Shown piece after piece: positions 6,444 to 8,598 of a stretch of DNA of 8,598 bases. The stretch comes from Clostridiales bacterium (GTDB lineage: Bacteria > Bacillota > Clostridia > Peptostreptococcales > Anaerovoracaceae). Under the pieces are notes generated by a model that was not told where the DNA came from, did not search any database, and worked only from the letters and a program-made list of their open reading frames with translations. The stretch covers positions 1 to 8,598 of the forward strand of contig JAAZGD010000072.1 in NCBI GenBank assembly GCA_012511395.1, written 5' to 3'. The translations under genes and the position numbers were made by a program. Each line of letters opens with the position of its first letter. Position 1 is the stretch's first letter.

Positions 6444-8415
6444 ACGAATTGAACTTCAGGGTTTTAAATCTTTCGCAGAGCCTGTAACCATCGAACTTAA
6501 TGACGGTATTACATGTATTGTAGGTCCCAACGGTTCGGGGAAAAGCAATATAAGCGATGCCATAAGTTGGGTACTTGGGGAACAAAGCCCCAAGCTTTTA
6601 AGAGGCGGTAAAATGGATGAAGTAATTTTTGCCGGCACTGCCTTTAGAAAATCCCGTGGTATGGCAGAAGTCACTCTGGTAATAGATAACAGCCAGAAAA
6701 TTCTTGATGTGGATTACAGCGAAGTGGCTATTACAAGAAGAATGTTTCGCTCAGGTGAAAGTGAATATGAAATCAACAGGATGCCATGTCGTTTAAGGGA
6801 TATTAAAGGACTTATTGCAGATACAGGTATAGGTGTTGACGGTTACAGCATCATAAGGCAGGGGAAAATTGCAGATATAATCAGCAACAGAACTGAATCA
6901 AGAAGAGAGATATTTGAATCAGCTGCAGGTATTGTGACTTACAGAAACAAGAAACTGGAAGCAGAAAGAAAGCTGGACTCTGCAAGGCAGCAGCTGGAAA
7001 GAGTAGACGATATTGTAAATGAAATAGAAAAACGTATTGGAGGCTTAAAGGAGGACTCGGAAAAAGCAGCTCTCTATCTTGAGCTTAAGGGAAAATATGA
7101 AGAGCTGGAAATAAATATTACTTTAAGGAATATTGAAAAGCTAAAGGATAATAATGAAGCCTTAAAAAATGAGCTCTCCTTAACTATGGAGGAAAGCCTG
7201 AGAATTAAGGAAAAAAGAGATAACCTTCAGGAAACAGTTCTTGTGACAGGGGAGAAAAACAGAGAACTGGAGGAAAGAACACAGGAAGCAACAGATAAAC
7301 AGCTTTCCCTTATTGAGAAGATTAATGAATTGTCAGGGGATGAAAGGATAAAGACTGAGAGACAACTTAACTTAAATAAAGACAGGCAAAGGCTGGAAGA
7401 GGAGATAAGAGACCTTTCGGAAAAGCTTGCACTGGAGCTTGCAAACCTGGAAAGCCATGAAAGGATGAGAGATGACACATCTTTGAGATTTAAGGAAATG
7501 TCCGAAACCCTGGAGCTTGCAATTAAAGAGAAGGACCGGCTGGAAAAAGAGATAGATGAGCTTTTAGAAAAAGTAGAAAAGGATAAGGCCTTAATGTTCA
7601 CCTGTCTTAAGGAGAGCGGTGAAAAGAGAGCTGAAGCAAAGAGCATTGAAAGCTTAAAGGAAAACTTCAAAAGAGAAGAAGTGCGTATAAGGGAGCAGCA
7701 CGAGGAGGAAGAGGAAGAATACAAAAAGGCTCTTCATAATAAAGCTGAATTTGAAACTTCTATATCTCTGATTACTGCAGAAATCCAAAAATTAAAGGAA
7801 GAAGAGCATAAGGCGGAAGGAATAAGGGAAGAGTACAACAATAAGGCAAGGGATGAGGAAAGAGAACTTGAACAGCTAAAAATTAAGGAAGGTCAAATAT
7901 ACAGCAGAAAAAAGACCATAGAAGAAATGGAGGCCAACTACGAAGGCTATGGTTACGGTGTAAAAAATATTATGAAGTCGGGAATTGGGAAAATTCACGG
8001 CACTGTGGCTGAAATTCTTGTAGTACCTCAGGGCTATGAAATCGCTGTGGAAACAGCCTTAGGCGGCAGCATCCAAAACATAGTGGTAGAGGATGATGAA
8101 ACTGCCCAAAAGGCAATTTCCTATCTTAAGGAAAATAAAGTCGGCAGACTTACCTTTTTACCTGTATCATCCATAAGAGCCGACCATGTTCCTGAAGAGG
8201 ACCATATCCTCAAAGCCAAGGGTTTCATAGGCTTTTGTAAAGATATGGTATCTACAGATAAAGGTTATGAAAGGATTAAGGATTATTTACTCGGCAAAGT
8301 GGTGGTAATGGACAGCCTTGAAAATGCAGTTGATCTTTCAAAGAGAAGTAAGGGCTTCAGGTTTATCACACCTGAATGGGAATTCATCAATGCAAACGGA
8401 GCCATCACCGGGGGA

Positions 8416-8418
8416 TAG
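8416..8418 (+). other. In-frame TAG stop inside smc, end of hinge
   Basis: The frame reads N-G-A-I-T-G-G-stop-H-K-N-D-S-G-N-L-L. Relatives mostly carry a small or polar residue after TGG (often Ser or Ala), so the ancestral codon is uncertain: TCG, CAG, AAG and others could all give TAG by one change. The frame is unchanged across the stop. Confidence 0.93.
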
Positions 8419-8496
8419 CATAAAAACGATTCCGGGAATCTTTTAAAGAGAAAGTCGGAGATAGAAAGCCTGAACATTTCTTTAAAGGCCCTGGAA

Positions 8497-8499
8497 TAA
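8497..8499 (+). other. In-frame TAA stop inside smc, return coiled coil
   Basis: The frame reads I-S-L-K-A-L-E-stop-E-K-E-E-K-V-S-K-I-L-E. In this charged coiled coil the lost residue was probably Glu, Lys or Gln (GAA, AAA or CAA, each one base from TAA). Coiled-coil sequence continues in frame to the window end with no further stop. Confidence 0.88.
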
Positions 8500-8598
8500 G
8501 AAAAGGAAGAAAAGGTAAGTAAAATTCTTGAATACATAGACGCCCACTCTCAAGGCATTCTTAGTTTAAGCAGACTTCAAGGTGAAATAAGAGTTAAG

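Larger units (their letters stand above)
6433..8598 (+). pseudogene. smc: Chromosome segregation ATPase SMC, 3'-partial, with two in-frame stops
   Basis: SMC forms, with ScpA and ScpB, the ring-shaped condensin that compacts and separates bacterial chromosomes. Start chosen at TTG 6433. The N-terminal ATPase head has RIELQGFKSF (5-14), Walker A GPNGSGKS (31-38), AISWVLGEQSPKLLRGGKM (about 45-63), AITRRMFRSGESEYEIN, the Q-loop region DGYSIIRQGKI and RREIFESAAGI. A long Glu/Lys-rich coiled coil follows (about 165-510), then the hinge from about GKIHGTVAEIL (residue 519 on) with ALGGSIQNIVV and GRLTFLPV, ending in NGAITGG. Codon 662 is TAG (8416-8418); the same frame then reads HKNDSGNLLKRKSEIE, typical for the start of the return coiled coil, then meets TAA at 8497-8499 and continues to the window end. 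About 720 of a usual 1,100-1,200 codons are visible. Truncation at 661 would remove the C-terminal Walker B/signature half-head, so the product could not work. Sequence error is the likeliest explanation. Confidence 0.95.

Noticed and set aside
7227..7724. Long serine-rich minus-strand open frame opposite smc
   Set aside because: It is the complement of Glu/Lys-rich coiled-coil codons (CTT/TTC/CTC runs), has no plausible start context and no recognisable domain; all other minus-strand frames in the window are likewise shadows of the plus-strand genes.

Overview
The window looks like chromosomal core DNA from a low- to mid-GC Gram-positive anaerobe, most likely a clostridial-type Firmicute. 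The evidence is the protein families, the strong AGGAGG-type ribosome binding sites, the use of ATG, GTG and TTG starts, and the rnc-smc gene pair. The species cannot be named from the sequence alone. All genes lie on the + strand and gaps never exceed 18 nt. No mobile element, CRISPR array, RNA gene, promoter or terminator is visible.

Layout: valS (valyl-tRNA synthetase, 5' end outside the window, 3-2060), folC (folylpolyglutamate/dihydrofolate synthase, 2060-3370), a diacylglycerol-kinase-family lipid kinase (3351-4262), a GNAT acetyltransferase with a C-terminal cysteine cluster (4281-4739), plsX (acyl-ACP:phosphate acyltransferase, 4745-5758), rnc (ribonuclease III, 5751-6443) and smc (chromosome condensation ATPase, 6433 to the window end, 3' end outside). 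Neighbouring genes overlap by 1, 20, 8 and 11 nt or are separated by 18 and 5 nt, so the whole stretch reads as one translationally coupled transcription unit. It joins translation (valS), folate metabolism (folC), membrane phospholipid synthesis (the lipid kinase and plsX both lead to phosphatidic acid), RNA processing (rnc) and chromosome organisation (smc). The acpP gene that often sits between plsX and rnc is absent.

The striking feature is that three normally essential genes carry in-frame stop codons with no frameshift: valS TAG at 723, plsX TGA at 5540, smc TAG at 8416 and smc TAA at 8497. Family-typical protein continues in the same frame on both sides of every stop. All three stop codons are involved and TAA also ends five genes here normally, so one simple genetic-code reassignment does not explain them. 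Base-substitution errors in the assembly (or DNA damage) are the most likely cause; real gene decay or unusual readthrough are less likely alternatives. I see no evidence for a new defence, mobile or regulatory system in this window.
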